Of a DNA stretch of 11,175 nucleotides, positions 1 to 6,712 are shown piece by piece (the first letter of the stretch is position 1; each line of letters starts with the position of its first letter). Origin of the DNA: an uncultured Eubacteriales bacterium (GTDB lineage Bacteria; Bacillota; Clostridia; Lachnospirales; Lachnospiraceae); NCBI GenBank assembly GCA_900313765.1, contig OMSN01000047.1, positions 1-11,175 of the forward strand, in the 5' to 3' direction. Both the position numbers and the translations under genes were made by a program. A model generated the notes under the pieces. It did not search any database. It was given only the letters and a program-made list of their open reading frames with translations, and had not been told where the DNA came from.

Positions 1-386
1 AGAGACACCGCCGTCAGAAAACTGGCTGCAAGCGACTGACGCTTCACCGGAAATGAATGAAACAGATCGCTTCCCGCTCTGCTGTTCAGGAAGTCAAATG
101 CCTTCATCGTCAGGAACGGGGCAAACACCGGGATGCACAGAAGCAATACCGGATTGATCTGGATCGGTCCGTACAGCACCGGCGTCTGCGGTCCGTAGCC
201 TCCTCTCATCACCGGGACAAGAGCAGCCGCAGTCCACACCAGGATTCCCATGATCAGGGCAAGCGTCCTGGTTCTGCGCATTCCTTCCGCGATCAGCGCT
301 CTGTCAAACAATCCCCTGTGCGCACGTACAGGGATACTCTTGCTCTTCCTGTCAGCCCTGTTTATATTCACAGCCATACCCGTCAT
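1..386 (-). CDS. ABC-2 type transporter permease, N-terminal part (gene runs off the left edge)
   Basis: Reading the minus strand from an ATG at 384-386 gives 128 residues with no stop up to the window edge. A purine-rich Shine-Dalgarno stretch (GGAGAGAGGG) ends about 8 nt before this ATG. An in-frame ATG at 407 is possible but has no such site. Residues about 41-60 form a hydrophobic helix (LALIMGILVWTAAALV) and residues about 78-97 a second one. The segment after it, FDFLNSRAGSDLFHSFPVKR (97-116), matches the 'DFYHSLPVKRE' type segment known from Clostridia ABC permeases partnered with GntR-linked ATPases. It follows the ATPase gene by 40 nt on the same strand, so it is very likely the membrane subunit of that exporter. 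The substrate cannot be read from the sequence. The C-terminal part lies outside the window. Confidence 0.75.
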   Translation of the reverse strand, partial: MTGMAVNINRADRKSKSIPVRAHRGLFDRALIAEGMRRTRTLALIMGILVWTAAALVPVMRGGYGPQTPVLYGPIQINPVLLLCIPVFAPFLTMKAFDFLNSRAGSDLFHSFPVKRQSLAASFLTAVS

Positions 387-426
387 TTTTATTACCCTCT
401 CTCCCATGCTTCATGTCTCTACATAG

Positions 427-1344
427 TCAGGACTCATCTGCAAATGCGATTCCCTCAGCCGTAAAACTGTACCCCAGAGTTTCCATCTCATAAGAGAAGA
501 CCTCTTCAAGGCTCAGCGGCAGGATATCCAGCAGAAGCGGATTCATATTCCTGAGAACAGTCGCCGCATGAGCGCTGTCTCCCTGCACGATCATCGTCGC
601 TACAGAACCGCTCTTGTTGAAATTCAGGATCTCGATCCCTTCAAACCGGCTCTGATCAAAATCATCCTCAAATGCGATCTGGATCTTGAACAGGTTCGTC
701 TTCAGAGATCCGATGTCACTCTCCAGAATCAGGCCGCCCTTATGCAGCAGAGCCAGCGTATCGCAGGTATCTTCCAGCTCTCTGAGCGAATGCGACGTGA
801 TCACCGTCGTCATCTGCCGGTCCAGGATCTCCTCCGCCAGCAGGCCGCGCACCAGACGTCTCATAACAGGATCCAGTCCGTCAAACGCCTCATCCAGAAG
901 CAGATACTGAGGCTTGCGGCACAGCGCCAGCGCGATCGCAGCCTGCCGCTTCATCCCCTTGGAAAAACTCCCCAGCGAAGCCTTCACATCCAGATGCAGA
1001 AGATCCGCCATATATGCAAGCCGCCCCCGGTCAAACCCGGGATCACAGGAAGCCGTCAGCATCGCCATCCGCTCCATCGTCATCCCTGCCGGAAAATAAG
1101 TCTCATCCGCCACAAACGCAATCTTCCCCTTCGCCTCCGGATTCTCCCAGACAGGGGCACCGTCAATCAGTACGGATCCTTCATCCGGCCTGTACACTCC
1201 TGACAGAATCCTCAGCAGCGTAGACTTTCCTGCGCCATTCGACCCAACCAGGCCATAGATACTCCCATCCGGGATACAGCAGGAGATCCCGCCCAGTGCT
1301 TCCTTCGACCCAAATATCTTGCGAACTCCATCCGCCTTAATCAT
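427..1344 (-). CDS. ABC transporter ATP-binding protein (YtrB/BcrA-like)
   Basis: This is a 305-residue ATPase that should energise the permease encoded just downstream. All nucleotide-binding motifs are visible: Walker A GSNGAGKST (34-42), a signature motif of the FSKGMKRQ form (127-134) in place of LSGGQ, Walker B LLLDEAFDGLD (148-158, with D151/E152), and the switch histidine in TSHS (H185). The usual Q-loop glutamine is replaced by aspartate in FVADETYF, which fits my recollection of this GntR-linked subfamily. The C-terminal 100 residues are the variable accessory region of BcrA/YtrB-type ATPases. I chose the ATG at 1344 because GGAGGAG lies 7 nt upstream; the open frame extends six codons further to 1362 but without a ribosome site. 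It is the second gene of the GntR operon, 36 nt after the regulator. Relatives respond to cell-envelope stress or peptide antibiotics, which is only an inference here. Confidence 0.9.
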   Translation of the reverse strand: MIKADGVRKIFGSKEALGGISCCIPDGSIYGLVGSNGAGKSTLLRILSGVYRPDEGSVLIDGAPVWENPEAKGKIAFVADETYFPAGMTMERMAMLTASCDPGFDRGRLAYMADLLHLDVKASLGSFSKGMKRQAAIALALCRKPQYLLLDEAFDGLDPVMRRLVRGLLAEEILDRQMTTVITSHSLRELEDTCDTLALLHKGGLILESDIGSLKTNLFKIQIAFEDDFDQSRFEGIEILNFNKSGSVATMIVQGDSAHAATVLRNMNPLLLDILPLSLEEVFSYEMETLGYSFTAEGIAFADES

Positions 1345-1380
1345 CTCTGAACTCCTCCACACCCTGCCAGGCAGGTGCCG

Positions 1381-1749
1381 TCACTTATTCCTGTACACTT
1401 CATCCAGGCAGCTCTCAATCTCAGACCGAGTGATCCCTGCCTCCGCAAACTCTTTCATACGCTCCCGAAGCAGATCCAGCTGCTCCCTCTTCTGCCGCCC
1501 GATGATCTCTTTCGCGTTCTCCGTGACGAAACGGCCTCTTCCCGGAACAGACTGAAGGATTCCTGTCGCCTCCATCTGACTGTATGCCTTCTGGATCGTA
1601 TTCGGATTCACCCCAAGTTCAACCGAAAGCGCACGCACCGAAGGAACCTGGTCCAGGGGCTTGAAGATGCCCGTGAGCACGAAGCGCTCTGTCTGCCGGA
1701 TCAGCTGCTCATAAACCGGCGTTCTGTTTAACGGATCAATCTGAAACAT
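1381..1749 (-). CDS. GntR-family transcriptional regulator, YtrA subfamily
   Basis: A 122-residue regulator with a winged helix-turn-helix at about residues 10-76 (PVYEQLIRQ..., then VPSVRALSVELGVNPNTIQK and the wing SVPGRGRFV). After the DNA-binding domain only about 45 residues remain, rich in charged helix (REQLDLLRERMKEF). This short tail is characteristic of YtrA-type GntR proteins, which dimerise through it and lack a large ligand-binding domain. The ATG at 1749 is preceded by AAAGGAG with a 6-nt gap. It is the first gene of a regulator-ATPase-permease operon, and a perfect inverted repeat sits at its own transcription start, so autorepression is expected. In studied relatives the operon is induced by envelope-active antibiotics; the inducer here is unknown. 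Confidence 0.93.
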   Translation of the reverse strand: MFQIDPLNRTPVYEQLIRQTERFVLTGIFKPLDQVPSVRALSVELGVNPNTIQKAYSQMEATGILQSVPGRGRFVTENAKEIIGRQKREQLDLLRERMKEFAEAGITRSEIESCLDEVYRNK

Positions 1750-1768
1750 ATCTGTCTCCTTTGTATTA

Positions 1769-1793
1769 GGTGTACTATCATTACTAGTACACC
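1769..1793. promoter_or_regulatory. Probable GntR (YtrA-type) operator
   Basis: A perfect 9-bp inverted repeat, GGTGTACTA - 7 nt - TAGTACACC, lies 19 nt upstream of the regulator start codon. It begins three bases after the -10 box, so it covers the predicted transcription start. A bound dimer there would block the promoter. The position, symmetry and neighbouring YtrA-type gene make it the likely autoregulatory operator. The protein-DNA assignment is inferred. Confidence 0.8.
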
Positions 1794-1796
1794 TAG

Positions 1797-1825
1797 AATA
1801 TAAGGCATGCCGATTCCCATGTCAA
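1797..1825 (-). promoter_or_regulatory. Sigma-A-type promoter of the GntR-ABC operon
   Basis: On the minus strand a consensus -35 box TTGACA (1820-1825) is followed, after exactly 17 bp, by a -10 box TATATT (1797-1802). The predicted start falls inside the inverted repeat that follows. The leader to the regulator ATG is short, about 40 nt, and ends in a strong ribosome site. Confidence 0.8.
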
Positions 1826-1834
1826 GGGTTTTCT

Positions 1835-1888
1835 TACAGTATGAAGATAGGGAGCGAATCCCTGTTCTTAATCGGCATTCATACTGTA
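1835..1888. repeat. Long 11-bp inverted repeat in the divergent control region
   Basis: TACAGTATGAA (1835-1845) is repeated as its exact reverse complement TTCATACTGTA (1878-1888), separated by 32 nt. Between the arms is a smaller hairpin, AGGGA-GCGAA-TCCCT (1849-1863). The element lies between the two divergent promoters, 10 bp from the GntR -35 box and 15 bp from the dehydrogenase -35 box. A run of six T (1897-1902) follows it on the plus strand. It may be a pair of protein-binding sites about four helical turns apart, or a folded RNA or terminator remnant. I cannot tell which. Confidence 0.6.
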
Positions 1889-1903
1889 TATGTCTGTTTT
1901 TTC

Positions 1904-1933
1904 TTGACAGTTTGTCCGGACTGACTGTAAATT
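1904..1933 (+). promoter_or_regulatory. Promoter of the alcohol dehydrogenase gene with a dyad in its spacer
   Basis: A consensus -35 box TTGACA (1904-1909) is followed by an 18-bp spacer and TAAATT (1928-1933) as the -10 box. Overlaid on the spacer is an imperfect 22-bp palindrome (1907-1928) of the form ACAGT-2 nt-GTCCGGAC-2 nt-ACTGT, with 18 of 22 positions symmetric. A repressor bound there would cover the promoter. The half-site ACAGT/ACTGT also occurs in both arms of the upstream inverted repeat, suggesting one regulator for both. The gene's ribosome site AAGGAGG (1982-1988) is 9 nt before the ATG at 1998. Confidence 0.65.
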
Positions 1934-1997
1934 ATTCTTACCAGTAGTTTTTTTATTCATTCTTACTATTCATTTTTGCTCAAGGAGGATATGCATC

Positions 1998-2948
1998 ATG
2001 AAAGGTTGGGAATTTACCGGAACACATCAGCCGCTGAAGATCGTCGAGAAGCCGGATCCGAAAGCGAAACCGGGTTATGTCGTGCTGAAGACTCTGGCCG
2101 GCGGCCTGTGCCACTCTGACGTCAGCGCTCTGGATCTGGAGAGCTGGATGCCGAGTTTCAATGTTCCGGTTATCATGGGACATGAGGTCTGCGGTGAGAT
2201 CGTCGAGATCGGTGAGGGTGTTGAAGGTTACGAGATCGGTGATGTCGTCTCTGTCTGCCCGCTGTACGCGAAGGATGGAACCACACCGGGATATACACGT
2301 GACGGTGGTTACGGCACCATGACAACCGCTCCGGTCGAGCAGCTGGTCAAGGTTCCGGAAGGCCTGTCCGTTGCAAAAGCTGCAGCAGCCACCGACGCTG
2401 GTGCAACCTCCTATCACGCGGTCTGCACCGTCGGCGGCATCAAGCCCGGCATGAAGGTCGGTATCATCGGTGTCGGCGGACTGGGACAGTTCGCAGTCCG
2501 CATCGCAGTCGTCAAGGGCTGTGAAGTCTACGTTGCCACCAGAAAGCAGTCCGCACAGGAACTGGCTCTGAGCCTCGGCGCAAAGGAAGTCAAGCCCTGC
2601 ATCACCGACTTCGCAGATAAGAACCTGGACGTGATCGTCGACTTCGCCGGCGCCGGCAAGACCACCGCTGATGCAATCAATACCGTTGCACAGTACGGCA
2701 AGGTCGTCCTGGTAGGCATGGCTGCAGACACGGCACAGATCAATACCTATCCGCTCATCTTCAAGGAAATGAGCATCGAAGGTTCCCAGGGAAGCACCAC
2801 GGACGATCTTCGTGACTGCCTGGAGCTCCTTGCAAGCGGCAAGCTGGATCCGGAGATCCATACCTGCAAGTTCGAAGAGATCGGCGAAGGCATCGAGAAG
2901 CTTCGCAGAGGCGAAGTCAGCGGACGTCTCGTCTGCATCTACGACTGA
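1998..2948 (+). CDS. Zinc-type alcohol dehydrogenase (MDR superfamily), short form
   Basis: A cytoplasmic NAD(P)-dependent alcohol dehydrogenase of 316 residues. The catalytic-zinc half is seen in GLCHSDVS (C38) and GHEVCGEIVEIGEGV (H62, E63). The third ligand position reads TDAGATSYHAV (D133), an aspartate where horse-liver-type enzymes have cysteine; Rhodococcus ADH-A is a known enzyme with Asp. The Rossmann fold carries GVGGLGQ (158-164). After its second strand comes VATRKQ rather than an acidic residue, which suggests NADP rather than NAD. The four-cysteine structural-zinc lobe is absent; about residues 88-108 form a short glycine-rich loop instead, explaining the length below the usual 340-350. 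Codon choice is strongly biased (many GGT, AAG, GAC, ATC), and promoter and ribosome site are near consensus, so expression is probably high. The substrate is unknown. Confidence 0.9.
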   Translation: MKGWEFTGTHQPLKIVEKPDPKAKPGYVVLKTLAGGLCHSDVSALDLESWMPSFNVPVIMGHEVCGEIVEIGEGVEGYEIGDVVSVCPLYAKDGTTPGYTRDGGYGTMTTAPVEQLVKVPEGLSVAKAAAATDAGATSYHAVCTVGGIKPGMKVGIIGVGGLGQFAVRIAVVKGCEVYVATRKQSAQELALSLGAKEVKPCITDFADKNLDVIVDFAGAGKTTADAINTVAQYGKVVLVGMAADTAQINTYPLIFKEMSIEGSQGSTTDDLRDCLELLASGKLDPEIHTCKFEEIGEGIEKLRRGEVSGRLVCIYD

Positions 2949-2972
2949 TCGAAACGCAACTGAAATAATTCC

Positions 2973-3003
2973 ACAGCAGGTCTGCCTATGGCAGGCCTGT
3001 TGT
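2973..3003 (+). terminator. Intergenic hairpin between the dehydrogenase and the CobW-like gene
   Basis: A 14-bp stem with two G-U pairs and a TAT loop: arms 2973-2986 (ACAGCAGGTCTGCC) and 2990-3003 (GGCAGGCCTGTTGT). It is strong as RNA but is followed by ACTGAGTGGGG, not a T-run, so it is a poor intrinsic terminator. It could instead protect the dehydrogenase mRNA end or lower expression of the next gene. Confidence 0.45.
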
Positions 3004-3022
3004 ACTGAGTGGGGATTCTTCT

Positions 3023-3958
3023 ATGGATAAGCAGATTGATACCAGGTTGATATACGGATTCCTGGAGTCGGGCAAGACCACCTATATACAGGACTGCATC
3101 GTTCATGATTATTTTCATAAATACGGAACGACCCTGATCCTGTGTTTTGAAGAGGGTGAAGAATCCTATGATGAGGAGCTTCTCTCCTCTTTCCGCACCA
3201 GCGTCGCCTGTTATGAAGAAGATGATGACGTGACATCGTTCTGCCTGCTCATGATCGACCGCTTCCAGCCGGATCGCATCTATGTGGAAATGAATATCAT
3301 GATGAATGACCTGGCCGGTAAACTGCCCGAGGTCATGAAACCCACCTTCACCCTGAGCCTGTTCGACTTCTCAACTCTGGGGCTGTACTTATCCAATCTG
3401 AAGCAGCATGTCAGTACCATGGTATCCGCCTCGAACCAGGTGATCTTCCGCGACTGTCCGTCCAAAGAAGGCCTTGCGCCGTTCAGCCAGGAATTCCGCG
3501 TCATGAACCGCACGGCATCCTATCTGCGGCAAGATCCCATGGGATACCACGAAAAAGCATTCGACCTGTTCGTGCCCTATCCGCTGGACACCCCGGAACT
3601 TGAGATCTCTGAAAATGAATACATTCCCTTCTGGCTGGATGCGCAGGATCATCCGGAGCATTACGAAGGAAAACGGATCCGGTTTACGGATCCGCTGGAA
3701 GTTCGCCGTGACGCACCCATGCCAGGGTACAATGCCGGCCGTGTTGTAATGACCTGCTGCATGGCAGATATTCAATATATGGGATTCGGAATAATTATTC
3801 AAGATGAAGCCCCGGGGAAATGGATCCTCCTGGATTCTGCCGCAGTTGTCGAGACAGACATCTACCGCAGAGGGCATGTGAAGCTCAGGGTGCTGAACAT
3901 CACAGCAGCCCCGGCTCCGGAGGAACTGATCCTGAACGCAGGCCTCAGGCAGTCATAA
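3023..3958 (+). CDS. CobW/COG0523-like P-loop GTPase with C-terminal TIGR03943 (DUF1980)-like domain
   Basis: A two-domain soluble protein of 311 residues. The N-terminal domain (about 1-185) begins with the P-loop YGFLESGKTT (11-20), the COG0523 form of Walker A with E for the usual G. The cysteine metal motif (CxCC) of classical COG0523 metallochaperones is not present. The guanine-recognition region reads NQVIFRDC (138-145), where relatives I recall have an FNR/NK-type motif, so GTP specificity is doubtful. The C-terminal domain (about 195-311) has FWLDAQDHPEHYEGKRIRF, then RVVMTCCMADIQYMGFG, with a CC pair at 245-246; this resembles the TIGR03943/YcgQ-type domain that accompanies zinc-linked permeases. 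A metal-handling role is inferred. No permease partner is adjacent. It lies 74 nt behind the dehydrogenase and has only a weak ribosome site (GGGGA). Its relation to the dehydrogenase is unclear. Confidence 0.72.
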   Translation: MDKQIDTRLIYGFLESGKTTYIQDCIVHDYFHKYGTTLILCFEEGEESYDEELLSSFRTSVACYEEDDDVTSFCLLMIDRFQPDRIYVEMNIMMNDLAGKLPEVMKPTFTLSLFDFSTLGLYLSNLKQHVSTMVSASNQVIFRDCPSKEGLAPFSQEFRVMNRTASYLRQDPMGYHEKAFDLFVPYPLDTPELEISENEYIPFWLDAQDHPEHYEGKRIRFTDPLEVRRDAPMPGYNAGRVVMTCCMADIQYMGFGIIIQDEAPGKWILLDSAAVVETDIYRRGHVKLRVLNITAAPAPEELILNAGLRQS

Positions 3959-4027
3959 CTGTATACCGCTGCACATCTGTGTCACATTCCAGGTAAGGCC
4001 GGCGGATGCTGTCACCGGATCTTCCGG

Positions 4028-5278
4028 TCATGTAAACACATACTCCTTCATGCGCCGGAATGCTTCCTGTATCCTGGAAAGAGGCGAAGCCAGATTCAGC
4101 CTGATGTGGGACGGACCTTCAAAATGAACACCGCTCTGCCAGCCAACACCCACGTCCCAGCCTGCATGAAGCACTTCCTCCAGTGTCCTTCCGGATCCTG
4201 CAAGATAATCGGACAGGTCAAGCCACATCATATAGGTACCCTGAGGTCTTGCCACCGTGATTCCCGGGAACTCTCTCCGAATAAAATCCAGAGCAAAGGA
4301 ACCGTTCTCTTCCAGAGTACGATTCAGTTCCTGCAGCCACTCTCTTCCCTCTGCGGAATAACCGCCGATCAGCGCATGCATCGACAGCACATTGATCTCA
4401 TTGTAATTCGTGAGTGATCCCTGCTGTGTCACCTTTCTGCGCAGCTCTTCATTGTAGATAATGTGATAACTTCCGATCAATCCTGCGATGTTGAAGGTCT
4501 TGCTTGGTGCATAGGCGGCCAGCACATGCTCTCTTGCATAGGGGCTCACATCCTGAAGGGGCGTGTGGGGATGGCCTTCAAATGTGAGGTCTGCCCATAT
4601 CTCATCACAGATCACGTCTACATGATGCGCTTCCAGCATCTTCATCATCTCTTCCAGTTCCCATCTCTCCCAGACTCTTCCGGAAGGATTCTGCGGCGAA
4701 CAGAAGATCATCACATGAATATCATTTTCCTCAATCTGACGCGCCATGTCCGCAAGGTCCATGCGCCAGATTCCCTCTTCATCCATCTTCAGAGGACTGA
4801 AAACACACTCGCGTCCCTGCGCCCAGGTATCACTCCTGAATCCTACATAATTCGGACTGTGAAGCAGTATCTTTTCCCCCGGCTGCGTCATCACGCGGAC
4901 TGCACTGGTGACAAATCCATGCACACCGTTTTCATAACCGATCTGTTTACGCTCCAGCTGCGCATGGGGCCGGGAGCCTTCGCCGTCCCAGGGCGCCCCC
5001 TGGCGCCAGCGAATGATCGAATCATAATAGGCATCCGATATCTCGAAATACCCGAAGGCAGGATGCTTCGCTCTCTCGATGATCGCATCCGTCACTGCAG
5101 GACAGGTCGGAAAATTCATATCCGCGACCCACATGGGTATAAAGTCAAACCCATTCTTCGGCGGACACGGCTCAATCTGCCACCGGTTCTGTCCCAGTCC
5201 ATCCACCGCATAGGCATCCCTGCCTCTGCGATCCATGATGGAAGTGAAATCGTACTTGCATTTATTCATGGATCCCAT
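4028..5278 (-). CDS. MalY/PatB-family PLP-dependent aminotransferase (probable cystathionine beta-lyase)
   Basis: A 416-residue fold-type I PLP enzyme of the MalY/PatB family, whose members cleave C-S bonds of cystathionine or cysteine, giving pyruvate, ammonia and a thiol; some also act as regulators. The N-terminal pattern KYDFTSIMDRRG and MWVADMNFP is typical of the family. PLP contacts visible are N197 (SPQNPSG), D225 (ICDEIWAD), the Schiff-base lysine K260 (APSKTFNIAGL) and the carboxylate-binding arginine R393 (HIRLNLASP). Length is normal. Two starts are possible: ATG 5278 (AAAGG 5 nt upstream) or the fourth codon ATG at 5269 (AGGA 9 nt upstream). It follows the DUF218 gene by 36 nt without a terminator, so it is probably the last gene of that operon. 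It converges on the CobW-like gene with 69 nt between stops. Whether it makes homocysteine or degrades cysteine cannot be told. Confidence 0.92.
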   Translation of the reverse strand: MGSMNKCKYDFTSIMDRRGRDAYAVDGLGQNRWQIEPCPPKNGFDFIPMWVADMNFPTCPAVTDAIIERAKHPAFGYFEISDAYYDSIIRWRQGAPWDGEGSRPHAQLERKQIGYENGVHGFVTSAVRVMTQPGEKILLHSPNYVGFRSDTWAQGRECVFSPLKMDEEGIWRMDLADMARQIEENDIHVMIFCSPQNPSGRVWERWELEEMMKMLEAHHVDVICDEIWADLTFEGHPHTPLQDVSPYAREHVLAAYAPSKTFNIAGLIGSYHIIYNEELRRKVTQQGSLTNYNEINVLSMHALIGGYSAEGREWLQELNRTLEENGSFALDFIRREFPGITVARPQGTYMMWLDLSDYLAGSGRTLEEVLHAGWDVGVGWQSGVHFEGPSHIRLNLASPLSRIQEAFRRMKEYVFT

Positions 5279-5314
5279 TCCTGCCTTTCCGCTCTACAGT
5301 CTCTTAATCCCGGA

Positions 5315-6049
5315 TCAGAACTCTCCTCTCAGCTTCCCGACTGTCAGTGCCGCTGCCTCCCGCACGACCAGATGTACCTGCAGAACAGGGTCAGAACGGG
5401 CCGGGATTCCCACCGGATCGCTGTATCCCGCTTTCCTTGCCAGCAGCAGTGCGCGGCAGATATGGAAGCTGTTGGACAGGATCCCGCACCTGCTGGTGCT
5501 GCAGCCGGTCAGTTCGTCTGAGAATCGCAGATTCTCCCTGGTGTTCGTGGAACGGCCCTCCAGGATCAGGCGCTCCCCGGGGATCCCTCTTGTGGTCAGA
5601 TATTCGTACATGCACTGGGCTTCGGAGATGTCCTCACCGCTTCCCTGCCCTCCTGAGAGGATCAGGGTCGTATCCGGATTCTCCTTCGCGTATTCCTCTG
5701 CCTTCTGTAGACGCATCAGAAGCGATCTGGATGGTCTGGTTCCTTTCACCTCAGCTCCAAGCACGATGACATGATCAGTTCCGCCAGTGTCTTTCTGACT
5801 CATCCCCGCGATCACCTGCGCGCTCTGGACAGCAAGGATCAGCAGTCCTGCGGCAAGGATGCACAGGAGTGCTCCCGCACCGATACGAATCACGCGCACG
5901 GGTGATCTTGAGGCAAAATGAACCACCAGAAACGCACATCCCAGAGCGATCCAGAACCAGCCGAAATTCACATCCGCTCCCGCATACACGGCGATCAGAG
6001 CATAATAAAGGAGGCAGGCTCCTCCCACGATCAAAGTGATCATGTCCAT
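5315..6049 (-). CDS. DUF218/YdcF-family membrane protein (SanA/ElyC-like)
   Basis: A 244-residue protein with three N-terminal membrane helices (about 3-23, 28-47 and 55-78) followed by a DUF218 domain (about 92-240). Family motifs are VIVLGAEV (94-101), LILSGGQGSGEDISEA (129-144), the ERLILEGRSTNTREN block (159-173), SNSFHICRA (192-200) and the final REAAAL (230-235). DUF218 proteins (YdcF, SanA, ElyC) are associated with cell-envelope functions and some bind S-adenosylmethionine, but their biochemical role is not settled. The start ATG at 6049 has GGAGG 6 nt upstream. Its neighbours on the same strand are the SEC-C gene (47 nt before) and the aminotransferase (36 nt after), suggesting cotranscription. 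Topology places the domain just outside or inside the membrane; the sequence alone does not show which. Confidence 0.88.
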   Translation of the reverse strand: MDMITLIVGGACLLYYALIAVYAGADVNFGWFWIALGCAFLVVHFASRSPVRVIRIGAGALLCILAAGLLILAVQSAQVIAGMSQKDTGGTDHVIVLGAEVKGTRPSRSLLMRLQKAEEYAKENPDTTLILSGGQGSGEDISEAQCMYEYLTTRGIPGERLILEGRSTNTRENLRFSDELTGCSTSRCGILSNSFHICRALLLARKAGYSDPVGIPARSDPVLQVHLVVREAAALTVGKLRGEF

Positions 6050-6096
6050 GGGTCACCTCCCTCCTCATTCATTTCTCTTATACGTACAGACTGTTC

Positions 6097-6651
6097 TTAT
6101 TCCTGTGCCTGCTGTGCAAGCATCTCCTGAAGTTCAGCCTCCAGTTCCCTGGTACGGCCATGGCACTGTTTGTACTTCTTGCCGCTTCCGCACGGACACG
6201 GCTCGTTGCGTCCGATCTTCTTCGGCTTGATGATGGTATTCATCTTCTTGGCTTCCAGATAGAACTGCTTCCTGGTTTCCTCATCGTAGATCTTCTCCCA
6301 CTGGGGAAGGTTGTACAGCCAGTCTGCCTTGGCGTCGACCATATTCTTATAGAGCATCTCTTTGTCGAAAGCGAGCGACACTTCAGTATCCTCATCCATG
6401 GTCTCGATCGGATTCTTCTCTTTCAGGGAATCATTGATTCCGTCCAGGAATCCAACCATGGTCTGGATATCCAGCCCGTACTTCTCAGCAAGCTCTTTCA
6501 CGGTTCCGCGGACTTCCTCGTCAGGATTCTCCAGCAGCTGTTCATAGACGCCCTTCTCTTTCTGGAAATAATCCGCCCAGAATGCCTGCATCTTGTTCTG
6601 ATCCGCCTGTTGATCGTAAGCGTATGCTCTCCACTCTTCAAGTAATGCCAT
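6097..6651 (-). CDS. SEC-C zinc-motif protein
   Basis: A soluble 184-residue protein ending in a SEC-C motif, [19 protein letters not shown] (147-165), the same zinc-binding motif found at the C terminus of SecA. Predicted zinc ligands are C152, C154, C163 and H164. The first 140 residues are mainly charged, probably helical, with no domain I can name; the tail after the motif ([19 protein letters not shown]) is a short amphipathic helix. Such stand-alone SEC-C proteins may bind ribosomes or act as adaptors, but the role here is unknown. The ATG at 6651 is preceded by AGAGG with a 9-nt gap. It is the first gene after a recognisable promoter and probably leads an operon with the DUF218 and aminotransferase genes. 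Confidence 0.85.
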   Translation of the reverse strand: MALLEEWRAYAYDQQADQNKMQAFWADYFQKEKGVYEQLLENPDEEVRGTVKELAEKYGLDIQTMVGFLDGINDSLKEKNPIETMDEDTEVSLAFDKEMLYKNMVDAKADWLYNLPQWEKIYDEETRKQFYLEAKKMNTIIKPKKIGRNEPCPCGSGKKYKQCHGRTRELEAELQEMLAQQAQE

Positions 6652-6712
6652 TTTGTTATACCTCTTATTCTTATTCTTTGATCATGTCCCCTGTTCAAAA
6701 AGGGCACTGCCT

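Noticed and set aside
568..1203. Open frame of 211 codons on the plus strand opposite the ABC ATPase
   Set aside because: Arginine- and histidine-rich shadow of the ATPase gene, which has complete Walker and signature motifs.
1345..1362. Longer N terminus (six more codons) for the ABC ATPase
   Set aside because: The upstream ATG has no ribosome site, while the ATG at 1344 has GGAGGAG at 7 nt and matches the family N terminus.
1980..2861. Long open frame of 293 codons on the minus strand opposite the alcohol dehydrogenase
   Set aside because: It is the shadow of a strongly codon-biased gene. The protein is low-complexity in D, C and L, has no recognisable motif, and the plus-strand frame has all dehydrogenase motifs.
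4014..4028. Short hairpin ACCGGA-TCT-style stem at the end of the aminotransferase gene as a terminator
   Set aside because: Only 6 bp, overlaps the stop codon and has no T-run on either strand.
4463..5521. Open frame of 352 codons on the plus strand opposite the aminotransferase and part of the DUF218 gene
   Set aside because: It spans two real genes on the other strand, lacks a ribosome site and known motifs, and is explained by the composition of the opposite strand.
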